Source: Rickettsiales bacterium
Lineage (GTDB): Bacteria > Pseudomonadota > Alphaproteobacteria > Methylaequorales > Methylaequoraceae
NCBI GenBank assembly: GCA_002715305.1
Contig: PAYV01000038.1
Span: 1-21,558 of the forward strand
Direction of reading: 5' to 3'
Length of the DNA: 21,558 nt
Below are positions 7,405 to 15,348 of the stretch, piece after piece. Below the pieces are notes generated by a model, which did no database searches, was not told the DNA's origin, and saw nothing but the letters and a program-made list of their open reading frames with translations. The position numbers and the translations under genes are program-made. Numbering within the stretch: position 1 is the first letter of the stretch; the number at the start of each line of letters is the position of its first letter.

Positions 7405-8586
7405 TCAATTTATAAATCTTATTATCCTACCATTAATATCTTCTTTTTTGTTAGTAGGGTTTAAAATTTCAAGAATTGAAAAATCCTTACCAGATTGCTT
7501 AACTGTTACAACTACCCAATCTTGCATTGAAATATTTGAATTAGAATTTGAAACGAATCCAACCTTTCCATTTTTGAGACCCTGAGAGGTTCCCAGAGGC
7601 ACTATTAGATTATCATTTTGTAATTGAATTTTTGCCTCAAGAGGATAGCATTTTAGTTGATCTAAAACTCTAAATTGAAGCTTCGAAATACTTCTTGATA
7701 ATAATTCTGTTATTTTATCAACTGGAACTCTGTAAAAAGCGTCTAAATGCTTATAACCAGTGCTATTTCCGAGTAAAAGAGAAAAACTATAATCTAAAGA
7801 ATCTACAGTTTTATATTGAGGCCCTTCAAAAATTTTTAGATTAATATTGACCATTAATTCATTTGTAAATCTGGTTAATCTGCCATCTCCGTTGGTAAGT
7901 ATAATTGTGGGGTGAATACCAAATTCACCATTTTTTAAAATTCTAGATTTTCCATCAACAAGATTTTCATAGTCTAAACTTGCTGCTTGAGGATTTGGAA
8001 GTCCATTAGGATTAAAATTATAGTTAGTAGAATCTGAAATATTAATTTCTTGAATTTTGTCTAAATTTGAAAAAATTCCTCTCGAAATTTGAAAAGGTAA
8101 ATTATTAGTCCATGCAGGAAGTTTACTAGAAACACTATAATGAGGTTTAAGATAGCTGACATTCAAATTATTTCTCTTAGAACAATTAATGTAATCATTT
8201 ACTCCTATAAGATAAGCCTTAATTTTTATTGAATAATGAGTTTCATCTGATTTTTCTTCAAGAATTACAAAATCCTTAATTATGGATGATGGTCTTACAA
8301 GAAGGTTTTCCTTTAAATTAGTATTTGTATCCACACTTGAAAATCCATCAATCTTTGCACCAGCCTGAATACTTGAAAGATACAGAGCATCATCAAGAGC
8401 TCTCTTTTTTGCTGTTTCTTTATCTCCATCAATAATTACAGCGCGTCCATCAGTTATTATAACTTTATGAAAAAAATCTTCAGCTAAAAGAGCTGTCGCA
8501 GTAAATAGAAGAATTAAAAGAGTAGTAAAAAAAACTAAAAGCTCTTTAATTAAAACTTCAAAATTGTTGTAAACTATCCTTTTCAA
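7405..8586 (-). CDS. flgT: Flagellar H-ring protein FlgT
   Basis: FlgT belongs to the H ring, an outer-membrane-associated basal-body disk described in Vibrio that supports stator assembly at the T ring. The 393-residue product has a membrane-spanning signal segment (about residues 12-35) and then the FlgT/FlgP-like N-terminal domain: GRAVIIDGDKETAKKRALDD, then IQAGAKIDGFSSV and RPSSIIKDFVIL. The C-terminal domain carries the beta-barrel-like segment IVPLGTSQGLKNGKVGFV. Start: no ATG or GTG is available at the right place. A TTG at 8586, 9 nt after an AGG, gives the full signal sequence and begins 9 bp after the flgP stop. It is second in the operon, directly behind its H-ring partner FlgP. 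Confidence 0.85.
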   Translation of the reverse strand: MKRIVYNNFEVLIKELLVFFTTLLILLFTATALLAEDFFHKVIITDGRAVIIDGDKETAKKRALDDALYLSSIQAGAKIDGFSSVDTNTNLKENLLVRPSSIIKDFVILEEKSDETHYSIKIKAYLIGVNDYINCSKRNNLNVSYLKPHYSVSSKLPAWTNNLPFQISRGIFSNLDKIQEINISDSTNYNFNPNGLPNPQAASLDYENLVDGKSRILKNGEFGIHPTIILTNGDGRLTRFTNELMVNINLKIFEGPQYKTVDSLDYSFSLLLGNSTGYKHLDAFYRVPVDKITELLSRSISKLQFRVLDQLKCYPLEAKIQLQNDNLIVPLGTSQGLKNGKVGFVSNSNSNISMQDWVVVTVKQSGKDFSILEILNPTNKKEDINGRIIRFIN

Positions 8587-8595
8587 TTTATAAAC

Positions 8596-9105
8596 CTATA
8601 GTGCTTGGGCTTGCCTGAATAGATATGCAACCATATCTTGATCAATTTCTAAAACTGTTTCATACGTGTCTGATCCAGTAGGGTTTATTCTTACTGTTCG
8701 AGCACCCCTAATTACTCCTGAAACTATACCTCTAAATGTATCGTTCTGAACCATAAGATCTATAACGGTTGTATTACTGTCAACTTTTAGCCCATGAATT
8801 TGTTCAGCAAGCTCTCTCATAGCTGCCATTCTTGCAGCTCTAATAGCCATTAACCTTTTTTGCTCAATACTCTGTCCTGGCTGAGTAGAAACAACAGCAT
8901 AACCTGTGGCTGTCAGAGTTGGAAAGGTAATTGAAGCTCCATCTAAAAGTTCTCTTGTTTTATTTAACTGATTGGTAGGTGCAGTAAATTCTGCGTATTG
9001 ACTATCTTTTAAATTTGGCTTTTTCGATGTGTTAAAAGCATCCATAAAATTTTCTGCGCATGATTGGAGTAAAAATATACTCATAACTAAAATAATTTTT
9101 TTCAT
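8596..9105 (-). CDS. flgP: Flagellar outer-membrane lipoprotein FlgP (LPP20 family)
   Basis: FlgP is an outer-membrane lipoprotein forming a basal disk (H ring) around the flagellar LP ring in Vibrio and Campylobacter. The 169-residue product has a short signal peptide with lipobox LQSC (Cys at residue 16). It also has the LPP20/FlgP domain: TGYAVVSTQPGQSIEQKRL, then AIRAARMAAMRELAEQIHGL and a C-terminal TVRINPTGSDTYETVLEID. The ATG at 9105 has ribosome binding site GAGGAT 6-8 nt upstream. It is the first gene of a seven-gene operon, about 26 nt after the transcription start predicted from the sigma-54 site at 9141-9156. Confidence 0.88.
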   Translation of the reverse strand: MKKIILVMSIFLLQSCAENFMDAFNTSKKPNLKDSQYAEFTAPTNQLNKTRELLDGASITFPTLTATGYAVVSTQPGQSIEQKRLMAIRAARMAAMRELAEQIHGLKVDSNTTVIDLMVQNDTFRGIVSGVIRGARTVRINPTGSDTYETVLEIDQDMVAYLFRQAQAL

Positions 9106-9140
9106 AAATTAATCCTCGATTAAGTTGTTTGAAGATTTAC

Positions 9141-9156
9141 TGCATAAATTATGCCA
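9141..9156 (-). promoter_or_regulatory. Sigma-54 promoter for the flgP-flgT operon
   Basis: The minus strand reads TGGCATAATTTATGCA, with GG-N10-GC spacing and the same TGGCAT start as the flhA and flgB sites. One base of the -12 box deviates (TATGC for TTTGC). The predicted start is near 9130, about 25 nt before the flgP ATG at 9105. Confidence 0.72.
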
Positions 9157-9192
9157 TTTTCTTGTTGAGCTTATTTATTACATTGTCTTTGG

Positions 9193-9208
9193 TGGCATAT
9201 TCCTTGCA
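9193..9208 (+). promoter_or_regulatory. Sigma-54 promoter for the flhA operon
   Basis: The plus strand reads TGGCATATTCCTTGCA, with GG-N10-GC spacing and an intact TTGCA -12 box; only consensus bases six and seven differ. The predicted transcript start is near 9219, leaving a leader of about 77 nt before flhA. It lies back to back with the flgP promoter, their -24 elements about 38 bp apart, so one activator could serve both. Confidence 0.8.
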
Positions 9209-9295
9209 TCTCCGTAGTTATGAAAAATTTTATTATCAAACCCCTTGATTCGCTGGTTTACAGCGGTCAATTTTTTGACAAAAGGTAATTTGAAT

Positions 9296-11434
9296 ATGGA
9301 TTTAGTGCTAAAATCATTCCAAAAAACAAATTTATTTGATTTTGTAAGAACTTTTAGTATTCCGATTGGAATAATGATTCTTATTGCTATGATGGTTATT
9401 CCACTCAGTCCCTGGCAACTTGATATTTTGTTTACGTCAAATCTATTAGTTTCTTTGTTAGTATTAATGGTGGCTTTACAAACATTTAGGCCTTTAGACT
9501 TCTCAAGTTTTCCAACAGTTTTATTATTCGCTACTGTTTTAAGATTAGGTTTAAACGTTGCTTCAACTAGAGTAATACTTAAAGACGGTCATGGTGGGAC
9601 TGGATCTGCTGGAAAGATTATTGAGGCATTCGGCGAATTTGTAATGTCTGGAAGCTATGCAGTTGGATTATTTGTATTTGCAATATTAGTTATTATTAAC
9701 TTAATTGTTATCACTAAAGGAGCAGGAAGAGTTTCAGAAGTTGCAGCGAGATTTACTTTAGATGCAATGCCAGGAAAACAAATGGCAATTGATGCTGATC
9801 TTAATGCAGGGATTATTGACAGTGAGGAAGCAAAAACAAGAAGAAAGGATATAGCCAAAGAAGGTGAATTCTACGGGGCAATGGACGGTGCAGCAAAATT
9901 TGTAAAAGGTGATGCTGTTGCGGGTATACTTATTTTAGTAATTAATATAATTGGTGGATTAGTTATAGGTTCAGTTCAACATGACTTAACTTTAAATGAA
10001 TCAGCTGAAACTTATATTTTGTTAACAGTTGGAGATGGACTGGTAGCTCAAATTCCATCACTGTTATTGGCAATGGCCACAGCAACAATTGTTACAAGGA
10101 TATCTTCGGATAATAATGACTTAGCAGGACAGATTTCAACACAGATGGGTTTGTCTAGAGCATGGATACCAGTATCTGCAGTACTTTTACTTTTTGGTTT
10201 GGTTCCAGGAATGCCCAACACACTATTTTTATTTGGATCATTTATATCTGGATTAGTTGCATGGCTAATTTCAAAGAATGATAAAAATAAGCCTTCAAAA
10301 GAAGAAGAAGAAAAGGAAAAAGAGGATGATCAGCCAGGAAAAATTGATATAGAAGAAGTTTCAGATAATTCTTCAATATCTTTAGATTTAGGATATGGCT
10401 TTATTTCGATGGTTGATTCAGATGACAAAAAAAATTCTGGTCCTCTAATTGCTAAAATTACTGGAATTAGAAAACAAGTATCAAAAGAATTAGGTTTCGT
10501 AATACCAAACGTTCGGGTAAAGGATGATCTATCATTGGAAGCAAATTCTTACAAAATTAAAATTGGTCATACGATTGTTGCTGAAGATAAAATTTATGCT
10601 GATAGAAAACTTGCAATGCCTGGAGACGAAACACAACTAAAAATTCAAGGTATTGAAGTTAAAGATCCATCATTTGGTTTAGACGCATATTGGATTGAGA
10701 AACACATGGTTTCTAAAGCGGAAGCTAATCACTATATGGTTATTGACCCAGAGGCCGTAATTGGAACGCACCTAAACCAAATTCTACTAAAATATGCTGG
10801 TGAATTATTGAGTCAAGATGATGTACAGTTTCTTTTAGACAATCTATCAAAAGTTAACCCACAGTTGGTTCAGTCCGTTATACCAAAATTGATTCCACTT
10901 CATCATTTGACAATAATTCTTAGAAATCTTCTAGTAGAGAGACTACCAATTAATGATTTAAAAAAGATTCTTGAGGCTCTTTCAAACTTGTCTGATAAAA
11001 AGTTGACACCAGATGAATTATCTGAGTTGGTAAGACCAGCGATATCATCATTGCTAATTCAAAAAATTTCTAGTGTTAATGAACCTTTAAATGTTTGCAC
11101 ATTTAATCCAGATTTTGAGCAAATGTTGATCTCAATGTCAAAAAAAAGTGGTTCAGAAGGAATCTTAATAGATCCTGCATTAGCTAAACAAATGATTCAG
11201 TCAATTTTAGATATTTCAGAAAAACTATCAGCTGAGGATAAATCAGTTGTAATTGTAACATCTCCTGTCATAAGAAAAGATCTTTCAATTCTTCTTAGAC
11301 AGCATATTGATGATGTTGTTGTTTTAGCTTTTACTGAATTACCAGAAAACAAAAAAGTAAAAGTTTTAGCGACTATAGGGGAAAAAATATTAACAGAAGA
11401 AAAGGAGAAGACTAATGAGCACACAACTATTTAA
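9296..11434 (+). CDS. flhA: Flagellar type III export gate protein FlhA
   Basis: FlhA forms the nonameric export gate that passes flagellar substrates across the inner membrane. The 712-residue product has about eight membrane segments in residues 20-345. The FHIPEP-family signature GRVSEVAARFTLDAMPGKQ lies at about 144-162, in the cytoplasmic loop, and the conserved RLGLNVASTR lies just before it. A charged linker (KPSKEEEEKEKEDD) leads into the cytoplasmic domain (about 370-712) that docks export chaperones. An upstream in-frame TTG at 9245 exists, but ATG 9296 has an AAAGGT ribosome binding site and matches where FlhA proteins begin. First gene of flhA-flhF-flhG-fliA. The 3' end overlaps flhF by 20 bp. 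Confidence 0.97.
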   Translation: MDLVLKSFQKTNLFDFVRTFSIPIGIMILIAMMVIPLSPWQLDILFTSNLLVSLLVLMVALQTFRPLDFSSFPTVLLFATVLRLGLNVASTRVILKDGHGGTGSAGKIIEAFGEFVMSGSYAVGLFVFAILVIINLIVITKGAGRVSEVAARFTLDAMPGKQMAIDADLNAGIIDSEEAKTRRKDIAKEGEFYGAMDGAAKFVKGDAVAGILILVINIIGGLVIGSVQHDLTLNESAETYILLTVGDGLVAQIPSLLLAMATATIVTRISSDNNDLAGQISTQMGLSRAWIPVSAVLLLFGLVPGMPNTLFLFGSFISGLVAWLISKNDKNKPSKEEEEKEKEDDQPGKIDIEEVSDNSSISLDLGYGFISMVDSDDKKNSGPLIAKITGIRKQVSKELGFVIPNVRVKDDLSLEANSYKIKIGHTIVAEDKIYADRKLAMPGDETQLKIQGIEVKDPSFGLDAYWIEKHMVSKAEANHYMVIDPEAVIGTHLNQILLKYAGELLSQDDVQFLLDNLSKVNPQLVQSVIPKLIPLHHLTIILRNLLVERLPINDLKKILEALSNLSDKKLTPDELSELVRPAISSLLIQKISSVNEPLNVCTFNPDFEQMLISMSKKSGSEGILIDPALAKQMIQSILDISEKLSAEDKSVVIVTSPVIRKDLSILLRQHIDDVVVLAFTELPENKKVKVLATIGEKILTEEKEKTNEHTTI

Positions 11435-12563
11435 AGCAAAAGATATGAAATCAGCAATTAATCTAGTGAATGAAGAATTTGGTGATAATGCTATTATTTT
11501 ATCTACAAAAAAAAATAATGGAATTGTTGAAGTAGAAGCTTCAAACAATGATAACGTTATTGTAAATCATAAGAAAAAAGTTGAAGAAAATAAAAATTTT
11601 TCAAAAATTTTTCTTAAAGAAATAGATGGTAAAAATACTAATAAAAATAAATTTCAAAATAATGTTGAATTTATGAATAAGACTAAACCAAATGTTTCAA
11701 AACAAAGTATTGAAGAAAAAAAGTTATTTTCAGATTTAAAGACTGAAATTTTATCACTAAGAAAAGAAATTAATGGAATGATTATCACAGATCAGTCAGG
11801 TATATCTGATAAATTGTCACATTATACACCATTAAAATTAAGGCAAGAGAAATTCTCACCTGAGATAATTGGAAAATTAAGTTATTCTTTTGTAGGTAAA
11901 AACTTAGAAGATGGGAGAATTTCTTTTTTTAGAGAACTTTCAAAAAGATTAGCATCGAATGACTTTTCAAGATTAACTAATTCAAAGAATATCTTCATTT
12001 TTGGTAATTCTGGTTCTGGAAAATCAACTCTTGCGGCAAAAATTGCTTCATATTTGTCTGATAAAGCTGCTACAAAAAAAATAAACTTTGTAGATGTCTC
12101 TAATTCTAGCACAAAGAACTCTGATATTTTAAGATCATACAGCAGAGTGCTTGGATTTAATATCATGGATTATAAATCATTCAACTTTAATTCTGTTGAT
12201 GATGATAATACTGTTGTAAATGTATTTGATTTCTCAGGAGATTTAAATTTTAGTATACAAAAAATAAGAGAGATAAAAAATTCATTTCCGTCTTTTGAAT
12301 TTTGTTCTATATTGACAGTTCAGAGTGGTTCAAATTCAGAGATGATAAATGGAATATGTCAAAAGGTTGAGGATATTAGACCTATGATTGCAGTAACAAA
12401 ATTGGATGAGTGTTGGGTTGGTGCAGAGGAATTTTCATCTCTTGCGCAAAACAATGCTAGGATAGGAATAGTTACCGGTACAAAAGTAATAATTGACTCA
12501 ATAATTGAAGCAGATGAAAATTCTTTAACCAAATATATGAAGGAAAATTTAAAAGGTGTCTGA
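11415..12563 (+). CDS. flhF: Flagellar placement GTPase FlhF (degenerate G motifs)
   Basis: FlhF is an SRP-type GTPase that sets the site, and with FlhG the number, of polar flagella. The 382-residue product has the typical N-terminal segment (FKAKDMKSAINLVNEEFGDN, then AIILSTKK), a variable Lys/Asn-rich linker, and the NG domain from about residue 145. The P loop GNSGSGKST is at 197-205 and G4 TKLDE at 328-332. The canonical G2 motif (DTYRIGAxEQL) is replaced by DVSNSSTKNSDIL, and G3 (DTAGR) by DFSGD at 272-276. Nucleotide binding therefore looks possible, but normal GTP hydrolysis or dimer chemistry is doubtful. The ATG at 11415 has an AAGGAG ribosome binding site inside the end of flhA. 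Identity rests on fold order and position between flhA and flhG. Confidence 0.88.
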   Translation: MSTQLFKAKDMKSAINLVNEEFGDNAIILSTKKNNGIVEVEASNNDNVIVNHKKKVEENKNFSKIFLKEIDGKNTNKNKFQNNVEFMNKTKPNVSKQSIEEKKLFSDLKTEILSLRKEINGMIITDQSGISDKLSHYTPLKLRQEKFSPEIIGKLSYSFVGKNLEDGRISFFRELSKRLASNDFSRLTNSKNIFIFGNSGSGKSTLAAKIASYLSDKAATKKINFVDVSNSSTKNSDILRSYSRVLGFNIMDYKSFNFNSVDDDNTVVNVFDFSGDLNFSIQKIREIKNSFPSFEFCSILTVQSGSNSEMINGICQKVEDIRPMIAVTKLDECWVGAEEFSSLAQNNARIGIVTGTKVIIDSIIEADENSLTKYMKENLKGV

Positions 12564-13353
12564 TTCTATTGCAATAACAAGTGGAAAAGGCGGTGTTGGT
12601 AAAACAACTATAGCAGTTAATTTATCAATTGCTCTAAAAAAAATTTCGTCTAATATTTTTTTATTGGATACGGATTTGGGTATGGCTAATTCTCATGTTT
12701 TACTTGGTATAAACCCTGAAGTATCTTTATCTGATGTAATCTCTGGAAATAAAAAAATATCTGAAATTATTATTCCATGTAAATCTGGAATAAATCTAAT
12801 TTCAGGAGGCACAGCTGAAAACAACCTACTAAATATAGATAATACAAAAAGATATTCTATTTTAAATGAGATGGATAATCATCTCCAAAAAAAAGATGAT
12901 GTAAAATTAGTTGTTGATATTGCAGCTGGTGCAGAAGATAATTCACTAGTTTTTGCTATGGCATGTGATAGGATTGTTGTAGTTCTAATGGGAGAACCAA
13001 CAAGTTTTTTGGATTCATATGCCCTTATAAAGGCAATTAATGGAAAATCATCTTTTAAAAATTTTTGTATTATTGTGAATCAGGTTAACGACGAAATACA
13101 AGGGAAAGATTTGTTCAATAAATTTCAAAAAATAACAACAAAATTTTTAGATGTAAATTTACATTATGTCGGATGTGTAAAAAATTCACAAAGAATAAAA
13201 AAGTCGATTGTTGACAGACAACCAATTGTTATGTCTGAACCAAAGTCAGAGATTTCTCAAAGTTTTATAAAAATTATAAAAAATATTTATAATAGCCCTG
13301 TAAATGAATGGGGTGGGTTAAGTTTTTTATCTAAAATTAGACAAAGAGCATAG
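12556..13353 (+). CDS. flhG: Flagellar number regulator FlhG (MinD/ParA-type ATPase)
   Basis: FlhG (FleN/YlxH) is a MinD-like ATPase that limits flagellar number by acting on FlhF and, in Vibrio and Pseudomonas, on the sigma-54 activator FlrA/FleQ. The 265-residue product has the deviant Walker A SGKGGVGKTT (residues 9-18), Walker A' LLDTDLGMANSHVLLG, and the switch-like VVDIAAGAEDNS in place of DTGAGI. GEPTSFLDSYALIKAI is a strong FlhG/FleN signature. An N-terminal DQAxxLR-type FlhF-activating helix, present in many FlhG proteins, is absent because the protein starts almost at the P loop. The start is GTG 12556 within the flhF stop region (GTGTCTGA), with an AAGGA about 12 nt upstream, suggesting coupling to flhF. 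Confidence 0.93.
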   Translation: MSDSIAITSGKGGVGKTTIAVNLSIALKKISSNIFLLDTDLGMANSHVLLGINPEVSLSDVISGNKKISEIIIPCKSGINLISGGTAENNLLNIDNTKRYSILNEMDNHLQKKDDVKLVVDIAAGAEDNSLVFAMACDRIVVVLMGEPTSFLDSYALIKAINGKSSFKNFCIIVNQVNDEIQGKDLFNKFQKITTKFLDVNLHYVGCVKNSQRIKKSIVDRQPIVMSEPKSEISQSFIKIIKNIYNSPVNEWGGLSFLSKIRQRA

Positions 13354-13359
13354 TTTTCT

Positions 13360-14061
13360 ATGACACATTACTACTCAGATAAATCACAATTTTCTATTAA
13401 TGAACTAATAGAAGATAATTTAGATTTAGTTAAGAAGATTGCATGGCAAATATTCGGAAGAGTGCAAAATGTTGTAGAAGTTGAAGACTTAATTCAACAA
13501 GGAATGGAAGGATTAGTTAGTGCAGCACAAAAATACTCTCCTAAGGAAGGAGTAAGTTTTCAACAATATGCGCAATTAAGAATACGTGGATCAATTATTG
13601 ACTTTCTAAGAAAAAATTCAAATTTATGCAGAACAACAATAAAAAAAAAACAAGATTTTGAAAAAAAAAAACTTGAACTTCAAAAAACATTATCAAGAGA
13701 ACCAACAAAATCTGAATTAGTTGAATTTATGGGAATTTCTCAAGATGAATTTAGCTATTGGGAAAAGGCATTTGAAGCTAACAATATGCAAAGCCTTGAT
13801 CAAGCATACGATGAATACTCAATTCTTTATGCAAGTAATATTGATGACCCCGAGATTTCACTGCAAGATAAACAACTAAAAAGTCAGATCAAAGAAGCAT
13901 TAAAAACTTTAAATCAGAGAGAGGCAATGATAGCTCAACTCTATTATGTTGAAGAGTTAAATATTTATGAAATTGCTGAAATCTTAGAGATTAGTACAGG
14001 AAGAATCTCACAAATTAAAAAATCAATTATAGAGAAATTGAGGAATGAAATTAGTGTCTGA
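13360..14061 (+). CDS. fliA: Flagellar sigma factor FliA (sigma-28)
   Basis: FliA directs RNA polymerase to late flagellar genes (filament, motors, chemotaxis) once FlgM is exported. The 233-residue product has sigma region 2 at about residues 16-90 (VEVEDLIQQGMEGLVSAAQK, then FQQYAQLRIRGSIIDFLRKN), a region 3 segment (LSREPTKSELVEFMGI), and region 4 at about 183-230 (LNQREAMIAQLYYVEELNIY, then EIAEILEISTGRISQIKKS). Length and the RIRGSIIDFLR core fit the FliA/WhiG class, not RpoD or RpoH. ATG 13360 lies 6 bp after the flhG stop; its ribosome binding site is poor. Cognate FlgM is at 5902-6216. Few alphaproteobacteria use FliA. Confidence 0.92.
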   Translation: MTHYYSDKSQFSINELIEDNLDLVKKIAWQIFGRVQNVVEVEDLIQQGMEGLVSAAQKYSPKEGVSFQQYAQLRIRGSIIDFLRKNSNLCRTTIKKKQDFEKKKLELQKTLSREPTKSELVEFMGISQDEFSYWEKAFEANNMQSLDQAYDEYSILYASNIDDPEISLQDKQLKSQIKEALKTLNQREAMIAQLYYVEELNIYEIAEILEISTGRISQIKKSIIEKLRNEISV

Positions 14062-14455
14062 GGTTGATTCAAATTGGAAAACAATTAAAAAGGTAGTTTT
14101 AAATGTTAATTCAGTTTCGACAATAATTGAAAAATTTACTTCCATATCACTAGATTGTAGTTTTGAGAATATAGCAAAAGGAAGATGTCAATTAACAGTT
14201 AGTGAGAAAAAAAATGAAAAAAACATTTTATTTGTCCACACTGATAAAGCATTAATGATTGTGAATATTTACTATGAAAAAAATAAAATTCAAAATCTAA
14301 TAAATATATTATCTAAGAAAAGTTCCTCAAAAAAAATAAAAATTAATCTAGATATTTCTGAAAGTTTAATGATCAATAAAAGTGGATATTTATATGTTAA
14401 GGATAATTTAGAAATAAATATTAAACTTGTTTCTTGGATTATTCCAATTCTATAA
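14054..14455 (+). CDS. Unrecognised small protein, last gene of the flhA-fliA operon
   Basis: A 133-residue protein I cannot assign. It has no signal peptide or clear membrane segment. It is Lys/Asn/Ser-rich with alternating hydrophobic residues suggesting a beta-rich fold (ILFVHTDKALMIVNIYYEK; YLYVKDNLEINIKLVSWIIP), and ends in a short hydrophobic tail. Start: ATG 14045 is possible, but GTG 14054 is 10 nt after a GAGG sequence and overlaps the fliA stop with the same string GTGTCTGA seen at flhF/flhG. Overlap with fliA implies co-translation, so a flagellar or FliA-linked role is reasonable but unproven. It ends exactly where the facing FlgG-like gene ends, with no base between the two stop codons. 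Confidence 0.65.
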   Translation: MSEVDSNWKTIKKVVLNVNSVSTIIEKFTSISLDCSFENIAKGRCQLTVSEKKNEKNILFVHTDKALMIVNIYYEKNKIQNLINILSKKSSSKKIKINLDISESLMINKSGYLYVKDNLEINIKLVSWIIPIL

Positions 14456-15304
14456 TTAACTTGAAAGTCTCTTTGTAACATCTAATTCAGATTGAAGAAT
14501 CTTTGAACATCCGTTAAATGCATGTTGTGTTCTTAACATAGTTACTAATTCATCAGTAATATCTGTATTTGATTTTTCTAAAAATCCTGGTTGAATTTTT
14601 CCAATAGTTTTCTCTTTTGGTGAACCAAAAGCTGGAAGTCCACTTTCTTTAGTTTCTTGAAATTTTGCATTTCCAATATTCTGAAGACCATGCTCATTTA
14701 CGAAATCTGCGAGAATAATTTTTCCAGCCAGCTCAGTATTATCTAATCCATAAGTAGCTTCAATTCTTCCATCATCTTTTACAGCTATTTCAGTTAGCAT
14801 TGAATTTTGTGATGTAACATTTCCATTTAGATCAGTAGTACTTATAGTTTTGAAAAAGGGGATATTAATAAGTTGTTGCCCCTCGCCAAGTAGCGGTAAT
14901 CCCTCTGTATTTACCAAATTACCCAATCTATCTAGTTGAAAAGATCCATCTCTAGTATATTTAAATCTTTCATCAGCATTTTGTCTTCCAACTGGGCTTC
15001 CAAGAACAAAAAATCCTTCACCCATTATCGCAAGATCTAAACTTCCGTTTGTTTGTTGTAAAGAACCTTGAGAAAAGTTTTGCCTTGGTTTTATAGTTTT
15101 TACACCCATTCCCCTTGCTACCTCTGCTGAATTATTATGATGAGATTGGTAAATATCTTCGAATTGAGCCTCACTTCTTTTAAATCCATTGGTTGAAGTA
15201 TTAGCTAAATTATTAGAAATAACAGCTAAATCTCTACCTGTAGCATCAATACCTGTTCTTATTATTGAAAATATCATACTTTTCGAGAGCAATTTATATG
15301 CCAT
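14456..15304 (-). CDS. Flagellar rod protein of the FlgG/FlgF family
   Basis: Hook/rod family protein (282 aa), most like the distal rod protein FlgG. The N-terminus has VISNNLANTSTNGFKRSEAQ then FEDIYQ. The middle has GSLDLAIMGEGFFVLGSP and KYTRDGSFQLDRLGNLVNTE. The C-terminus ends with GFLEKSNTDITDELVTMLRT followed by QHAFNGCSKILQ, the D0 helix. FlgE is excluded by length; FlgF remains possible because both share these blocks. Start: ATG 15304 adds nine residues before MIFSIIRTGIDATGRD, where family members normally begin (ATG 15277); neither has a clear ribosome binding site. It stands apart from flgBCDE, facing the flhA operon, with the tRNA promoter region behind it. No sigma-54 site was found upstream. 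Confidence 0.88.
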   Translation of the reverse strand: MAYKLLSKSMIFSIIRTGIDATGRDLAVISNNLANTSTNGFKRSEAQFEDIYQSHHNNSAEVARGMGVKTIKPRQNFSQGSLQQTNGSLDLAIMGEGFFVLGSPVGRQNADERFKYTRDGSFQLDRLGNLVNTEGLPLLGEGQQLINIPFFKTISTTDLNGNVTSQNSMLTEIAVKDDGRIEATYGLDNTELAGKIILADFVNEHGLQNIGNAKFQETKESGLPAFGSPKEKTIGKIQPGFLEKSNTDITDELVTMLRTQHAFNGCSKILQSELDVTKRLSS

Positions 15305-15310
15305 TTTTTA

Positions 15311-15339
15311 TTGTTGGTGATTAATTTTGATAGTATAGT
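15311..15339 (+). promoter_or_regulatory. Candidate sigma-70 promoter for tRNA-Val
   Basis: TTGTTG at 15311-15316 and TATAGT at 15334-15339 are separated by 17 bp, placing the start a few bases before the tRNA at 15349. The -10 is good; the -35 matches only its first three bases. The -10 sits in the inverted repeat GATAG-TATAGT-CTATC (15329-15344), so a -10-like TATACT is also present on the other strand toward the FlgG-like gene. Confidence 0.4.
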
Positions 15340-15348
15340 CTATCCCTT

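Noticed and set aside
9245..9295. TTG-initiated upstream extension of FlhA by 17 residues
   Set aside because: No ribosome binding site, and ATG 9296 with AAAGGT fits the FlhA N-terminus.
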